The notes below the pieces were generated by a model. The model was not told the DNA's origin, made no database searches, and saw only the letters and a program-made list of their open reading frames with translations. A stretch of 64,000 nt of DNA from Tolypeutes matacus. Its lineage: Eukaryota > Chordata > Mammalia > Cingulata > Chlamyphoridae. Location: contig JAKSZT010053764.1 in assembly GCA_026826555.1 (NCBI GenBank), forward strand, positions 17,327,555 to 17,391,554, read 5' to 3'. Position 1 is the first letter of the stretch. Every line of letters starts with the position of its first letter. This document shows, piece after piece, positions 1-11,279 of this stretch. A program made the translations under genes and the position numbers.

Positions 1-250
1 GGCCGCGCCGCTACTGGTCCGCTCGGGACCAGGGCGTCTGGGCTACGCCGCCATTGGCCAGACTTGGAGCTGGGTGGTGCCCGGGCCGCGCCGCCATTGG
101 CTCGCACTGTAGCGGGGCGGCTCCCGAGCCCTGGCAACAGCGCGCCGCAGGAGGGTGCGCGGAGTGCCGCCTGGGATTCCAGTCGCGAGTGCTCGCTTTG
201 GAAGCTGTTTCCGCGGGGTCTTCCCGAGTGTTAGGGCGAGGGTAGGCGGT
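1..250 (-). promoter_or_regulatory. CpG-rich promoter-like block, probably the RCL1 promoter
   Basis: The first 250 bases are very rich in G+C and CpG, unlike the AT-rich DNA after about 560. A module of about 18 bases occurs three times, at 1-18, 41-58 and 84-101, each built as ggcc/tacgccgcc-attgg. The second and third copies hold a perfect ATTGG (53-57 and 96-100), an inverted CCAAT box of NF-Y type. The first has ACTGG. The overlapping ATGGCGGC on the - strand resembles a YY1 core. I see no TATA box and no coding exon. Human AK3 and RCL1 are divergent neighbours about 50 kb apart, and AK3 starts 58 kb to the right here. I therefore infer this is the RCL1 promoter, with the gene on the - strand leaving the window at the left. 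It could instead be another CpG promoter. Confidence 0.5.
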
Positions 251-1834
251 AGACTGCTGTTGGGTGCCTACTACGTGCCGGGAATTTAGCATCGCTACTC
301 ACTGCAACCCCGGGAATGAGGCTAGTATCCTCCCCTCCACCCCACCCTCCACCTTTCCCTTAATACAGGAGAAAACAGGTTGGCGCGCTTATCCTGCAGA
401 CAGGGTGCTGACCGTGCTGCGGGCGCTGTCCCCTCACTCTCCGCTGTAATCCTGCGAGGTAATGCCATTCCCGTCTTACACACAGGAAAGGACTAGAGGA
501 ACATAGCAAAGCTGGCCGAGGCAGCTTACACGGGGACACGGGTTTTCTGACATCAGGCAGTTGCTTGTTTTTATTATGAGACACCTCGCTTTGCCCCTTT
601 CTTATCCATCCCTTCATTTACTCTTAATGATCTTCAGTCCAAGTCAGGCCCTCAAAATGGATAGTTGTAAACACACGTACACAGCACGTACACAGTGTCT
701 TTCCTTCTTTCCTTTCCACTCCCAATCGATCCTGTACACCAAAATCTTCCCAAAGATTGGACTGTGTCACTATTCTCAAAAACCTTAAAAGATGCCCTCT
801 TAACTCAAATGACTACCAGCTTTTAGGAATCCAATATCATAAGGTGGGTGTAGCCACTCTTGGTGCTACCAGACCATGAGTTCCAGAGCGCACGGTGGAG
901 AGACGGGAGCTGGAGTAAGGTTAGCCTTTCATGTGCATGAGAGTCAGTGATGAGGAACCACTTTGAACTATAGGAATACAAGTTCTAGAGAGGTCGGTAG
1001 AACTGACAGAATCAGTCCTGAAGTCCCTTGGTGGAGGTACGTAATCCATTTACATTAATGCCCTTTCTTAAGACTGCCTTTTAGGAAGTTGGCAATGCTG
1101 ATGTGGGGAGTGTTGGAGGCTCTAGGAGCTCTGAGGGCCTCCCTTGAATCCTGCTGTGGGGGATACCAAGGCAAGGGGAGGAGCCATTACCCCAGGGGTG
1201 TTTTTGTTTTTGTTTTCTGTCTCTCATTTAATTACCCAACAACCTTAAGAAGACAACTATTATCCTTTGCAGCAACCCCTACCTGTGACCTGTCCGTATT
1301 CAGGTTTTCAGTATAAACCTGCTTAAATTTCCTCCACCCACAACTATATCTCTTTACCTGAGGGCTTTCCCTACCTGCATCAAAAGAAGCCGGTCAAAGA
1401 AGTAAGGAATTAATGTGCCCCCTCTCCCACTCAGTTTTCAACTTAGGACTGAAGGGAGTTGGCATATAAATGCCCAGCTCCCTCAACCCTACAGAGAGAT
1501 AGCGTGGAGACATTTATTCTACAGTGTTTTCTTAGAGTTCCCCAGTGGTTTTAAGCTCTTGTTGCCCACAGTGGTAACTTGCTTGATAAATACCTTTTAC
1601 TGGCTTCTTTCCTTTCCCTGTTGAAAAAAGGACACTAGACAATCGACCAAAGAGGCATGAAGAAAATCGACCAAAGAGGCATGAAGAAATAAATGGTGAG
1701 AGTAACAGTGTAAATTTAAATGCTAGTACTGTTGTATTTTTGGTTTGTAACTCCGCTTTTAACTTCCTATAGGATCTAAAAGTAAAATGCATAAAATGTA
1801 ATGTTAAATCAGTGTTTTGGGACTCATAATATAT
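251..1834. other. Intergenic, no gene recognised
   Basis: Composition drops from GC-rich to average within about 300 bases. All open frames are short and have no recognisable protein. No tRNA, snRNA or clear repeat family stands out, apart from a small tandem duplication at 1641-1688. If the left block is a - strand promoter, this is its upstream flank. Confidence 0.5.
1641..1688. repeat. 24-bp perfect tandem duplication
   Basis: A 24-base unit starting aatcgaccaaagaggcat is present twice in direct succession (1641-1664 and 1665-1688) with no mismatch. Perfect identity in otherwise ordinary DNA suggests a recent replication-slippage duplication. Confidence 0.95.
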
Positions 1835-2226
1835 AAACATGTAATTTGTGACAAGAACTACATAAAGGTGGGGGGACGGAGAGTTGTGGGGACATAATTG
1901 ATGTATACCACTCGGTAAGTTGGTATCAAAGCATATGAGATTGTTATAGTTATAGGATGTTATATTTAAGCCTCATGGTAACTACAAAGAAAATATCGGA
2001 GTATATGGAAGCTTATAGAGACAGAAATTAGAGTACAGGTTGCCAGGAGTAGGAGATAGGAGGAATAAGGAGTTAATGCATAATGTATGTAGGATTTCTG
2101 TTTGGAGAGGTGGGAAAGTTTTAGGTGATGAAGGTACTGCAGTGTTGTGACTGTAATTAATCCCATTGAATGGTCTACTTGGAAGTGGTTGACATGGGAA
2201 AGTTAATGTTGTATATATGTTTCCAG
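1835..2226 (+). mobile_element. L1 3' UTR fragment
   Basis: The stretch runs from a gtgacaagaactacataaagg-like start through a tract ending ttgtatatatgtttccagaat and a poly-A run. The same end (ttgtatatatgttcctagaa) recurs at 3224-3243 next to another L1 tail. I read it as an old L1 3' UTR. The exact left edge is uncertain. Confidence 0.4.
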
Positions 2227-2242
2227 AATTAAAAAAAAAAAA

Positions 2243-2446
2243 TTTTTTTTAGGAGGTACCAGGGATTGAACCCAGGACCTCATACATGGGAAGCAAACAC
2301 TCAACCACTGAGCTATATCTGCTCCCCAATGAGAGTTGGTTTTTTTATTTTTTCATTTGTTTGTTTTTAGGAGATATCGGGGATCAAATCCAGTACCTCA
2401 TACATGGGAAGCAGGCACTGAACCACTTGAGCTACATCTGCTCCCC
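2243..2446 (-). mobile_element. DAS-SINE head-to-tail dimer
   Basis: Two tRNA-derived SINE monomers lie in tandem on the - strand. Read on the - strand, the first head is at 2446-2371 and the second at 2327-2251, each running from ggggagcagat to a tacctcct-like end. The linker between them is A-rich with aaacaaacaaatgaaaa and then aaccaactc, the same linker seen in the other dimers of this window. The left end is a T-run, which is the A-tail on the - strand. Confidence 0.85.
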
Positions 2447-2454
2447 TGAATTTT

Positions 2455-2945
2455 TTTAAAAGACAGAGCAATGAAAAAGACAATGACAATTAAAGGCAAT
2501 ATATGATCCTGGATGAGATCTAGCAAGAAAGGAGAAAAGTCTCAAAAGAATATTATTGGGACATGTAAAAAATTTGAATATAGACTATGACAGCTTTATA
2601 TTAATGTTAAATTCCTTGAACTTGGTAACTGCACTTAAGATGGTTACATAAATGAATATTCTTGTGCATAGAAAATATACATTCAGTATTACTTTTCAAG
2701 GAACATGATGCATACAATCTACATTCAAGTGTTCAGAAAATGGGATGATAGGTACATAGATAGATTGATTGATAGTAGAATGATACATCAAATGTTGCAA
2801 AATATTAAAATGGTGGATCCAGGTATCTGGATGGGAGAGGGGATCAGGGTATGTTAGAGCTCTCTAGATGGGATTTGTATTTTTGTAACTGTCCTATAAG
2901 CTTGAAAATGTTTCAAGATAAAAAGTTAAAAAAAAAGAAAGAAAG
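2455..2945 (+). mobile_element. Old L1 3' end with A-rich tail
   Basis: The stretch matches the well-known old L1 3' terminus. It has ttattgggacatgtaaaa near the start, then tatctggatgggagaggg, then ttcaagataaaaagttaaaa, and ends in an A/AAAG tail at 2920-2950. Related ends occur inverted at 19066-19560 and direct at 19753-19890. No coding capacity. Confidence 0.6.
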
Positions 2946-3199
2946 AAATATAGGTCTCTTTACTCACAGAGTTTACAATATACTTAGAAAACCAACAGTT
3001 AAATCATTTTAAGTGTAACGAGAGCTCTGGGAATCAGGGAGCTCTAAATTTTCTGGGGCATCAAGAAAGGCTACATTTAAGTGAAATCTGAAAGATAAGT
3101 CATAATAATAAAAATATTACCAGGTGAAGCATATTATATCAAAAATGCCATCAACAATATTTCTGGTCCTACGTGCTCCTAGAACCTTGCCACAACCCC

Positions 3200-3485
3200 A
3201 TCAAGAGATCCAGTCTTGTTAGGTTGTATATATGTTCCTAGAATAAAATTTCAAAAAAGAAATCCATGGCACTGCATAGCACAAACAGTGAACCTTAAGT
3301 TAAGCCATGGACTATCGTTAATAGTACAATTATAAAAATGTGCTTTCATCAATTGTAACAAATGTACCCAACAAATGCAAAGTATTAATAATAAGAGAAA
3401 TTATGTGTATGTTGGGGAGATGTATATGGGAACTCTGTATTTTCTGCATGATTTTTCTGTAAACATGTTTTTCTAATAAAAAAAA
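3200..3485 (+). mobile_element. L1 3' terminal fragment
   Basis: It contains caattgtaacaaatgtaccc, then gggaactctgtattttctgc, catgatttttctgtaaac and a closing aataaaaaaa tail at about 3474-3485. The same terminus appears in short form at 59885-59977 in AK3 intron 1. It is the characteristic 3' end of L1s in this genome. Confidence 0.65.
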
Positions 3486-4518
3486 TTAAGGAGAAATTAA
3501 GACATTTCCAGATTAAAGCTGAGGGAGTTCATCACTAACAAACCTGCCCAATGAGAAATGTTAGAGTCTTTCAGGCAGAAATTAAAGGACACTAAACAGC
3601 AACTTGAATCCATATAAAGAAACAAAGAGCACTGGTAAAGGAAAACACCTAGGTAAATTAAAAGACGACGTTAATGTAATCTTTTATAGCTTCTCTTTTT
3701 CCTTATCTTATTTAAAAGACAACTGCATAAAGCATTAATTATGAACCTAGGTTGATGGACCAAGAGCATATAAAGATGAAATTTGTGACAGTAACTGCAT
3801 AAGGTGGGGAGGAAGGAGCTATATAGGAGTAAAGATTTTATATACTAGTGAACTTAACTTTGTAATAATTTTAACTAAATTGTGAGAAATTAAGATCTTA
3901 ATTGTAATCCCCAAGGCAAATACTACCAAAAAATGCTAAAAAATATATAGTAAAAGAAATGAAAAAGAATTAAAATAATGCAGTAGAAAATATCTAACAC
4001 AAAAGAAGGCAATAATGGAGGTATTATAGAAAATAATATAAGATGTGGAGAACACAAATAGTAAAATAGAGTAGTAAATTCTTCTTTATCAGTAATTATA
4101 TTAAGTGTAAATGGACTAAACTCTCCAATTAAAAGGCAAAGACTGGCAGAATAGATTTTAAAAGCTGATCCAACTGTATGTTTTCTACAAGACACTTTAT
4201 ATTTAAAGACACACATAGGTTGAAATTAAATTGATGGAAAAAGATATTCCTTGCAAACCTGAACTTAGAATTTGAGACAACTCAAACTTGTAGTTGGACA
4301 CAAAGACCAATATATAATGAAAAATGGATCAATCCATCAAGAAGATATAACAATTTAAACATATACATACCTACTAACAGAGCCCCAAAATACATAAGGC
4401 AAAACCTGACAAAATTGAGGAGAGAAATAGACAGTTCTACCATAATAATTGGAGATTTCAATACCCCACTTTCAATAGTAGATACAACAATAAGACAGAA
4501 GGTCAAAAGGAATATGAA

Positions 4519-4739
4519 GGGAGCAGATGTAGCTGAAGTGGTTGAGTGCCTGCTTCCCATGTACGAGGTCCTGGGTTCCATCCCCAGTACCTCCTAAAAA
4601 CAAACAAACAAATGAAAAGAACAAAAAGGCCATTTCTCATTGGGGAGTGGATGTAGCTCAGTGGTTGAGCACCTGCTTCCCATGTACGAGGTCCCAGGTT
4701 CAATCCCCAGTACCTCCTAAAAAAAGTAAATAAATAAAA
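4519..4739 (+). mobile_element. DAS-SINE dimer with a single target-site duplication
   Basis: Two SINE monomers in tandem: heads at 4521 (gagcagatgtagc) and 4645 (gagtggatgtagc), each ending ccagtacctcct. The linker is aaaaacaaacaaacaaatg and similar A-rich sequence. The 9-mer gaatatgaa lies immediately before the first monomer (4510-4518) and again after the final A-tail (4740-4748). No duplication is visible between the monomers, so the pair inserted as one unit into the older L1. Confidence 0.9.
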
Positions 4740-6858
4740 GAATATGAAAGACTTGAACAGCACTATAAACCAATTGGACTTAGCAGATCTATATGGAACA
4801 TCCAGCCAACAATGGTGGAATACATATTCTTCCCAGCTGCACATGGAACATTATCCAGATAGACCATATATTAGGCCACAAAACAAGCCTAATAAATTTT
4901 AAAAGATTTAATTCATACAAAGTAAGTTCTCTGACCACAATGGAATGAAATTAGGAATCAATAAAACAAGGAATTTTGAAAATTGACAAATATGTGTAGG
5001 TTAAACAACACACTCTTAAACAATGGGCAAAAAAAGAAATCACAAAAAATATTAGAAAACATTTTGAGATTAACAAAAAAGAAATCAGAACACATCAAAA
5101 CATATGAGATGCATTGAAAGCAGTGCTCAGAGAGAAATTTAACTTTAAACACTACATTTAAGAAGTGGAAATATCTCAAGTCAATAATCTAACTTTCCAC
5201 CTTAAGGAGCTATAAAAAAGAAGAGCTAACTAAACTCAAAACAAGGAGAAGAAAGGAAGTAATAAAGGCCAGAACAAAGATAAATGTAATAGAGTATTGA
5301 AAAATAATAGAGAAAATCAACAAAGCCAAAATCGTTTCTTTAAAAAGGTCAACAAAATTGACAAACTTTTATCTACACTGACAAAGAAAAAAAGAGAGAC
5401 GACTCAAATTGCTAAGATCAGGAATGGAAATGGGGACATTATTACCCACCCATCTAACAGAAATTAAAACGATTATTAGAGAATACTATGAATAATTGTA
5501 TGTCAATAAATTAGCTAACATAGATGAAATGGACAAATTCCTAGAAACACATAAACTTCCTACACTGGCTCAAGAAGAAATAGAAAATCTAAATATACAT
5601 ATAACAAATAAAAAACTGAGTCAGTAATCAAAAAACTTCCAATAAAAGAAAGCCCAACCCAGAGGGATACACTAGTAAATGCTACCAAACATTTAAAGAA
5701 GAATTAAAAACAATTATTCACAAATTTATGAAAAAAATAGAAAAAGGAAGGACACTTCTTATCTCTTTGTATAAGGTCGATATTAGCCTGATACCAAATC
5801 CAGACAAAGATATCACAAGTAAAGAAAACTACAGAATAAGATCCCTTATGAATATAGATGTAAAAAATCATCAAAAAAAAAAATTACTAGCAAACTGAAT
5901 CCAGCAATATATTAAAAGGATTATACACCATGACTAAGTGGGATTTATCCCAAGAGTGAAAGGTTAGTTCAGTGTACAAAAATCAATGTAATAAGCCATA
6001 TTAATAAAGGAAAAAACACATGATTATCTCAAGAGATGAAGAAAAAGCATTTGACAAAATGCAAAACACTCAAAACAAGGAACAGAAGGAAACTTCCTCA
6101 ACTTAATAATGGGCATCTACCAAAAAAACTATGGCTACTATCATATTTAATGGTGAAAGACAGGATGCTTTTCCCCAAAGATCAGAAACAAGACAAGGAT
6201 GTCCACTCTCCCCAATTCTATTCAACATTGTACTGGAAGTTCTAGCTGGAGCAATTAGGCAAGAAAAAGAAATAAAAAGCATCTAAATTGGAAAGAAAGA
6301 AGAAAAAATATCTCTATTTGCAGATGACATGATCTTATATATATAGTAGACAATCCTAAAGAATCAACAACAACAAAAAAAACCATTCAAACTAATAAAT
6401 GAGTGCAGCAAAATTTTAGGATACAAGATTAGAACACAAAAATTAGTTGTATTTCTATACACTTGTAATAAATAATCTGAAAATGATTTAAGCAAACAAT
6501 TCCACTTACAATAGCATCAAGAAAAATAAGATAATTAGGAATATGTTTAATCAAGGATATACAAGCCTTGTACACTGAAAACAAAAAAGCATCATTGAAA
6601 GAACTTAAATCAGACATAATAAATGGAAATATATCCTGTGTTCATGTACTGGAAAGCATAATATTGTACTAGAATAAAGATAGTCCTATAGACTAATGCA
6701 ATAGAATTGAGAGTTCAGTGGGGGAAAACAACCCTACCTTTATGTTCAGTTGTTTTTCTACAAGCCAAGATCATTCTTTCAATGGGGAAAGAATAGTCTT
6801 TTCCACAAATGGTGCTGGACTACTGGATATCCACATATAAAAGGATGAATTTGAAAAC

Positions 6859-7493
6859 TGCCTTAGTTTGCCAGGACTGCTATGACAAATATCACAAACT
6901 GGTTGGCTTAAACAACAGTTTATTGTTTCAGTTTTTTTGTTGTTGTTGTTGTTTAGGTACTGTGGGCTGGGGATTGAACCTGGGACCTCTTATGTGGGAA
7001 GCCAGCACTCAACCACTGAGCCACATCAGCTCCCCTGAGTTGGCTTTTTCATTTGTTTTGCTTGTTGTTTGTTCGTGGTTTTTTTCTAGGAGGCACCAGG
7101 AACCGAACCTGGGACTTCCCATATGGAAACAGGAGCTCAACTGCTTGAGCCACATCCACTCCCCTGTTTCACAGTTTTTGTGGGCTAGAAATCCAATATC
7201 AGAGTATCAGTAGGCCATGTTTTCTCCAAACTCTGTACAGTTTCTGGTGGTGATTCAATCTCTCCCTCCATCACATGGCAATATGTCTCTTTTTATTTCC
7301 TCCTTTATGTTCAATTTCCTTTGCTTATAAGGACTTCAGCCATACTGGATTAAGGTCCACCCTCATTCAGTTTGGGTACACCTTAACTAAAATCATCTTT
7401 AAAAGTCCTATTTACAAATGGGTTCACACCCACAGGAATGGGGGCTAGGACTTGAACATGTCTTTTGTGGGAGACATGACTCAATCCCCAACA
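6859..7493 (+). mobile_element. Solo LTR, MaLR/MLT1-like, inserted in the L1
   Basis: The element starts tgccttagtttgccag and ends ccccaaca, giving the TG...CA ends of an LTR. Inside are the gctatgacaaatatcacaaa and ggcttaaacaacag segments I associate with MLT1-type LTRs. L1 sequence continues on either side. After removing the nested SINE dimer (6931-7164) the length is about 400 bp, as expected for this family. Flanking 5-mers (aaaac and aagcc) match only partly, so the target duplication has decayed. No internal viral genes are present. Confidence 0.6.
6931..7164 (-). mobile_element. DAS-SINE dimer nested in the LTR
   Basis: Two - strand monomers, heads at 7164 and 7035, with the shared linker (aacaaatgaaaaagccaact on the - strand). 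The 7-mer tgtttca flanks the pair at 6924-6930 and 7165-7171. It splits the LTR sequence cleanly, so order of insertion is L1, then LTR, then SINE. Confidence 0.85.
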
Positions 7494-7707
7494 AAGCCCC
7501 TACTTCACACCATTTCCAAAAATTAACTCAAAATGGCTCAAAGATCTAAATGTAAGATCTAAAATTAGAAAACTCTTAGAAGGAAAAATAGGTGTAAATA
7601 TTTATGACCTTTGATTAGGCAACATTGTCTTAAATATGACACCAAAACCACAAGCAAAAAAAAAAAAAAATTAAATTGTACTTCATCAAAATTTAAAAGT
7701 TTGTGTG

Positions 7708-7863
7708 GGGAGTAGATGTGGCTCAAGCAATTGAGCATCTGCCTCCCACTTGGGAGGTGCTGGGTTTGGTTCCTAGTACCTCCCAAAGAAAATACAGACA
7801 ACGAGCGCAAACAACTAGCAAAACAGATGAAGGAGGGAGCCATCTCAGGAAGGGGCAGAGGGC
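7708..7863 (+). mobile_element. DAS-SINE monomer with a different 3' body
   Basis: One head (ggagtagatgtggctc) is followed by a body with cagacaacgagcgcaaacaa and gaaggagggagccatctcag rather than a simple A-rich tail. A perfect 10-bp target duplication agtttgtgtg flanks it (7698-7707 and 7864-7873). It looks like another SINE subfamily than the dimers. Confidence 0.85.
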
Positions 7864-8829
7864 AGTTTGTGTGTCAAAGGATACTATCAAGAGAGTAAAA
7901 AAGCTAACTCACAGGATGAGAGAAAATATTTGTAAATCCGTTATCTGATAAGGGTATTCTATCCAAAAAATATAAAGAACTCTACAACTCATCACCAAAA
8001 GACAAGTAACTCAACTTTAAAACAAGCAAAGCATTTGAATAGAGGTTTCTCCAGATTATACAAATGGCCAATAAGCACATGAATATATTTGCACATCATT
8101 AGTATTAGAGAAATGCAAATCAAAATCACTTCACATACACTAGGATGGCTATAATTTTTAAAAAAAGAAAAAAAAAAAGGACAGCAGCAAGTAGTGTCAA
8201 GGATGTGTAAAATGGTGCAGCCACTGTGGAGAACAGTCCAGCAGTTCCTCATAAGGTTAAACATAGAATTACCATATAACCCAACAATTCCACTCCTAGG
8301 TGTATATCCAGGAGAACTGAAAACATGTTCCCATAAAAACTTGAAAATGAATGTTCATAACAACATTGTTCATAATAGCCAAAAAAGTAGAAACTACCCA
8401 AATATCTACCAGCTGATAAATGGACAAATATTGTGTGGTATATCCATACAATGGAATAGTAGTCAACCTTAAAAAAGGAGTGAAGTACTGACAAGCGACA
8501 TACAGATGAACCATAAAGACATTATGCTGAGTGAAAAAAGCCAGGCACAGAAGGCCACATATTGTATGCTTCCATTTATATAAAATATCTGGAATAGCCA
8601 ACTCCATAGGGACAGAAAGTAGAGTAATGTTTGCCAGGAGAGAAGTTTAGAGGAATTGGGAGGCTTGAAGTTTGTTTTTGGAGTGATGGAAATGTTCTAA
8701 AGTTAAGAAAGTGGTGATGATTGCACAAATTGTGAATGTACTACAATCTACTGAATTATGTACTTGAAAATGTCTAAAATGGTAAGTTTTATGTTATGTG
8801 AATTTTATCTCAATAAAAAATAGAGTAAC

Positions 8830-9849
8830 CTGAAGGTTAAAAATAAAATAAAACAGGAAATATAATATACAGCCTTATTCTAAAGCATAATAAATGCTAA
8901 ATAAATGTTTGTTGAATAAGTACATGGAATTCTGAAGGAGTAAATCATTGCCATGGGAAAAGCTTTCTGTATTTAAAAGTTGCTACATTTGATATTGCCA
9001 CAGAAATTCTGGATTAGACTTGTGTTTATGTGACATTAAATTACATATTTTTAGATTATGACAACAGAAAAAAGAAAGGACGACAAATGCTAGATATTCG
9101 TTAGGTTAAGAGGTTAAGGCTATTCCTAAGAAGAGCGAAGGAAAGTTGGCTGTCAGAACTGTCTGCAGTAGTTCCTCTATATATCTGGCAACCTTAAAAA
9201 TAGAATTTTCCCCTGTCATTGTAATATATGCTAATGGTAATTTAGAAGATATGTTTTTTTCTTTTCTCATTTCAGATTTCAAGACCCTTCTGGGTATATA
9301 TCACTCTATTTAAAGACAGCCATATGGACAAAGTTAATGTGTCCACTATAACAAACAAATAATGTTCATTTTTATACCAATCATATACCTAATAATTTTA
9401 AATATGTAAAATTAAATTTCATATTGAGCATGTTTTATTGTTGCTTTCCTTTCTGTGTTGTCCAAGGATACCGGATGCAGCAGGAATACTGTTTCTCTGA
9501 GCTTGTGCTAAATTAAATGTCTGATCAGAGGACTCAACAATTGCTCTGCTGCTGAGGGACAAAAAGAATATGTGATTGACATTCCTGGGAGCTTTGAATT
9601 CAGCTAAGTCATTCATTTCCTTGTTAGATGCCTTCTTTCATTACTTGTTCTTAGCTTTAAAAAAAAGTTAAATAACCCTTTGATACCACCTTATATTCCA
9701 TATTTTTAAAACAGTCCCTTTATTGTCTAAATTTATTTGTGGAAGACACTACTCCAATATTAGTTAGAAAACAGATTTGACTACTGCAACAGGGTCAAAA
9801 TAAAGTGGTCCAAACATAAGCAGTCTAGAGTTAGAATGCTGACATAGTA
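8830..9849. other. Intergenic, no gene recognised
   Basis: AT-rich DNA with no supported gene. A short segment ending ttgttgaataagtacatgg (8907-8925) resembles the tail of an ancient mammalian SINE or LINE, but too little remains to classify. Confidence 0.5.
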
Positions 9850-10562
9850 GATTGCATTATTGTTCCCAATTATTTATTCCCAAACCTGTAAAACATGTAT
9901 CTACAACTGTGCTTCTGGAGAATATACATGCCCACCTTATTGGTATTGGGTTTTGTCATTTGAATTGATTTCATCAATAGTATGTGAGGTGACATGATGT
10001 TTGCCACTGCAAAGCAGAGGTTTTAAGAACCTTTGCATGTTCCCACCAGTTCTTTTACTTTTTTCCCTCTACCATGAGAGTATGTCCAGATTAGGGACTA
10101 CTTCTTTAGCCTGGATCCTGAAATGAAGAAGATACATGGAAAAAATCCATAGCCAAACCACAGCAGCACTCAGCTAACATGTTCTGTAAATGAAAAATAA
10201 ACTTTTGTTACTGTAATCCTCTGAAAATTTGGGATTGTTTGTTACCATAGCAAAGCTGCCTAATACAGGTGGTTCCATCCTTCTATCTTTCTATCTTCTT
10301 GCTCTACCATCGTCAAAATGCAGCTTCAATCTTATGGTTCAAAACAACAGCTCTAGCTTCCACCATTATGACCACATTCTTCCCAGTGGAAAGGGAGAAG
10401 GAAAAGTAAATGGCACATACACTCTCTTGCTTTAAAGGCACAACCCAGAAGTTGTACACATCACTTCTCCCATTGGCCAAAACTCAGTCAAGTAGCCATA
10501 CCTAGCTGCACAAGAAGCTGGGAATGTAGTCTTTAGTTGAGCAGCCATGTGCTCAATTAAAC
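9850..10562 (+). mobile_element. Ancient mammalian LTR-like repeats (two pieces)
   Basis: 9900-10268 has the layout of an old mammal-wide LTR: ttttcatcaatagtatgtga-like start region, accaccagttctttta-like segment, cctggatcctgaaatgaaga, then aataaact and tgtttgttaccatagca ending taataca. 10269-10562 carries a second old repeat, with gcacaacccagaagttgtac and ctcccattggccaaaactca. Neither has coding capacity. Family assignment is by eye. Confidence 0.4.
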
Positions 10563-10575
10563 CTGAACATTCTGG

Positions 10576-11118
10576 ATTCTCTCTTTTGCTTGGTCTCGTG
10601 GTGCCAACAAGATGGGTACGTGTCAAGGCCTTCATACTGCCAGGAAGCTCTGTAGCCACCGACGGGACCAGAAGTGGCCTGATAAGCAGTACAAGAAAGC
10701 CCATCTGGGCACACCCCTGAAGGCCAACCCTGTTGCAGGTGCTTCCCATGCAAAGGGAATCGTGTTGGAAAAAGTAGGGGTTGAAGCTAAACAGCCAAAT
10801 TCTGCCATCAGGAAGTGTGTCAGGGTCCAGCTGATCAAGAATGGCAAGAAAATCACAGCCTTCATACCCAGTGATGGTTGCTTGAACTTTATTGAGGAAA
10901 AGCAATGAAGTTCTGGTTGCTGGATTTGGGTGCAAAGGTCATGCTGTTGGTGACATTTCTGGAGTCCACTTTTAGGTTGTCCAAGTAGCCAGTATCTCTC
11001 TTTTGGCTTTATATAAAGGCAAGAAGGAAAGACCCAGATCATAAATTTTGATGATGCAAAGCAAGCAGTAGTAATAAATTTTCATATGCAAAAAGAAAAA
11101 AAACACACAAAAAAACCC
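10576..11118 (+). pseudogene. RPS23: RPS23 processed pseudogene (40S ribosomal protein uS12)
   Basis: An intronless copy of the RPS23 mRNA. It starts in the 5' UTR (tcgtggtgccaacaag just before the ATG at 10612), reads as RPS23 to about residue 95 ([27 protein letters not shown]), then breaks. A net +1 insertion near 10905 puts a stop after FIEEKQ at 10908. The original frame resumes as VLVAGFG, meets TAG at about 10973, and ends GKKERPRS followed by taa near 11043. A polyadenylation signal aataaa (11073) and an A-rich tail follow. The near-matching cctgaacattctgg (10562-10575) and cctgagcattcgg (11119-11131) look like a decayed target-site duplication. Several substitutions of conserved residues are also present, so it is a dead L1-mobilised copy. 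The parental gene makes a decoding-centre ribosomal protein. Confidence 0.93.
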
Positions 11119-11279
11119 CCTGAGCATTCGGTTTTTCGGCCATACCCAGATTACCGTGATTCCCTCCTTGCCCCACAGTAGTAAGGAAAAACCATAAATT
11201 CATAATTATGTAAAATTTACAAAAGAAGCTATATTTACAAAACAAGGAATGCACAGAGAAGCCTAACTACTATCTCTAC

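Larger units (their letters stand above)
3486..8822 (+). mobile_element. Old L1 element, inactive, interrupted by one LTR and three SINE insertions
   Basis: A long, decayed L1 on the + strand. Endonuclease-domain residues remain at 4415-4497 (IIIGDFNTPLS in the ORF2 endonuclease). Reverse transcriptase remains at 6160-6346, with a TRQ..PLSP region and the catalytic box FADD in context SLFADDMILY at 6311-6343, closely followed by a stop. The ORF2 C-terminal region is visible at 8194-8470 (MVQPLWRTVQ, LLGVYPGELK). The 3' UTR ends in caataaaaaa at about 8810-8820. The frame is broken by many stops and frameshifts. Inserts: a SINE dimer (4519-4739), an LTR (6859-7493) carrying its own SINE dimer, and a SINE monomer (7708-7863). 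It cannot encode a working ORF2. Confidence 0.8.

Noticed and set aside
6859..7493. Endogenous retrovirus with internal genes
   Set aside because: Only solo LTR-like sequence is present; no gag, pol or env segment is visible between paired LTRs anywhere in the window.
10432..11042. Open frames of 136 and 167 codons on the - strand
   Set aside because: They are antisense to the RPS23 retrocopy and owe their length to its conserved codons.
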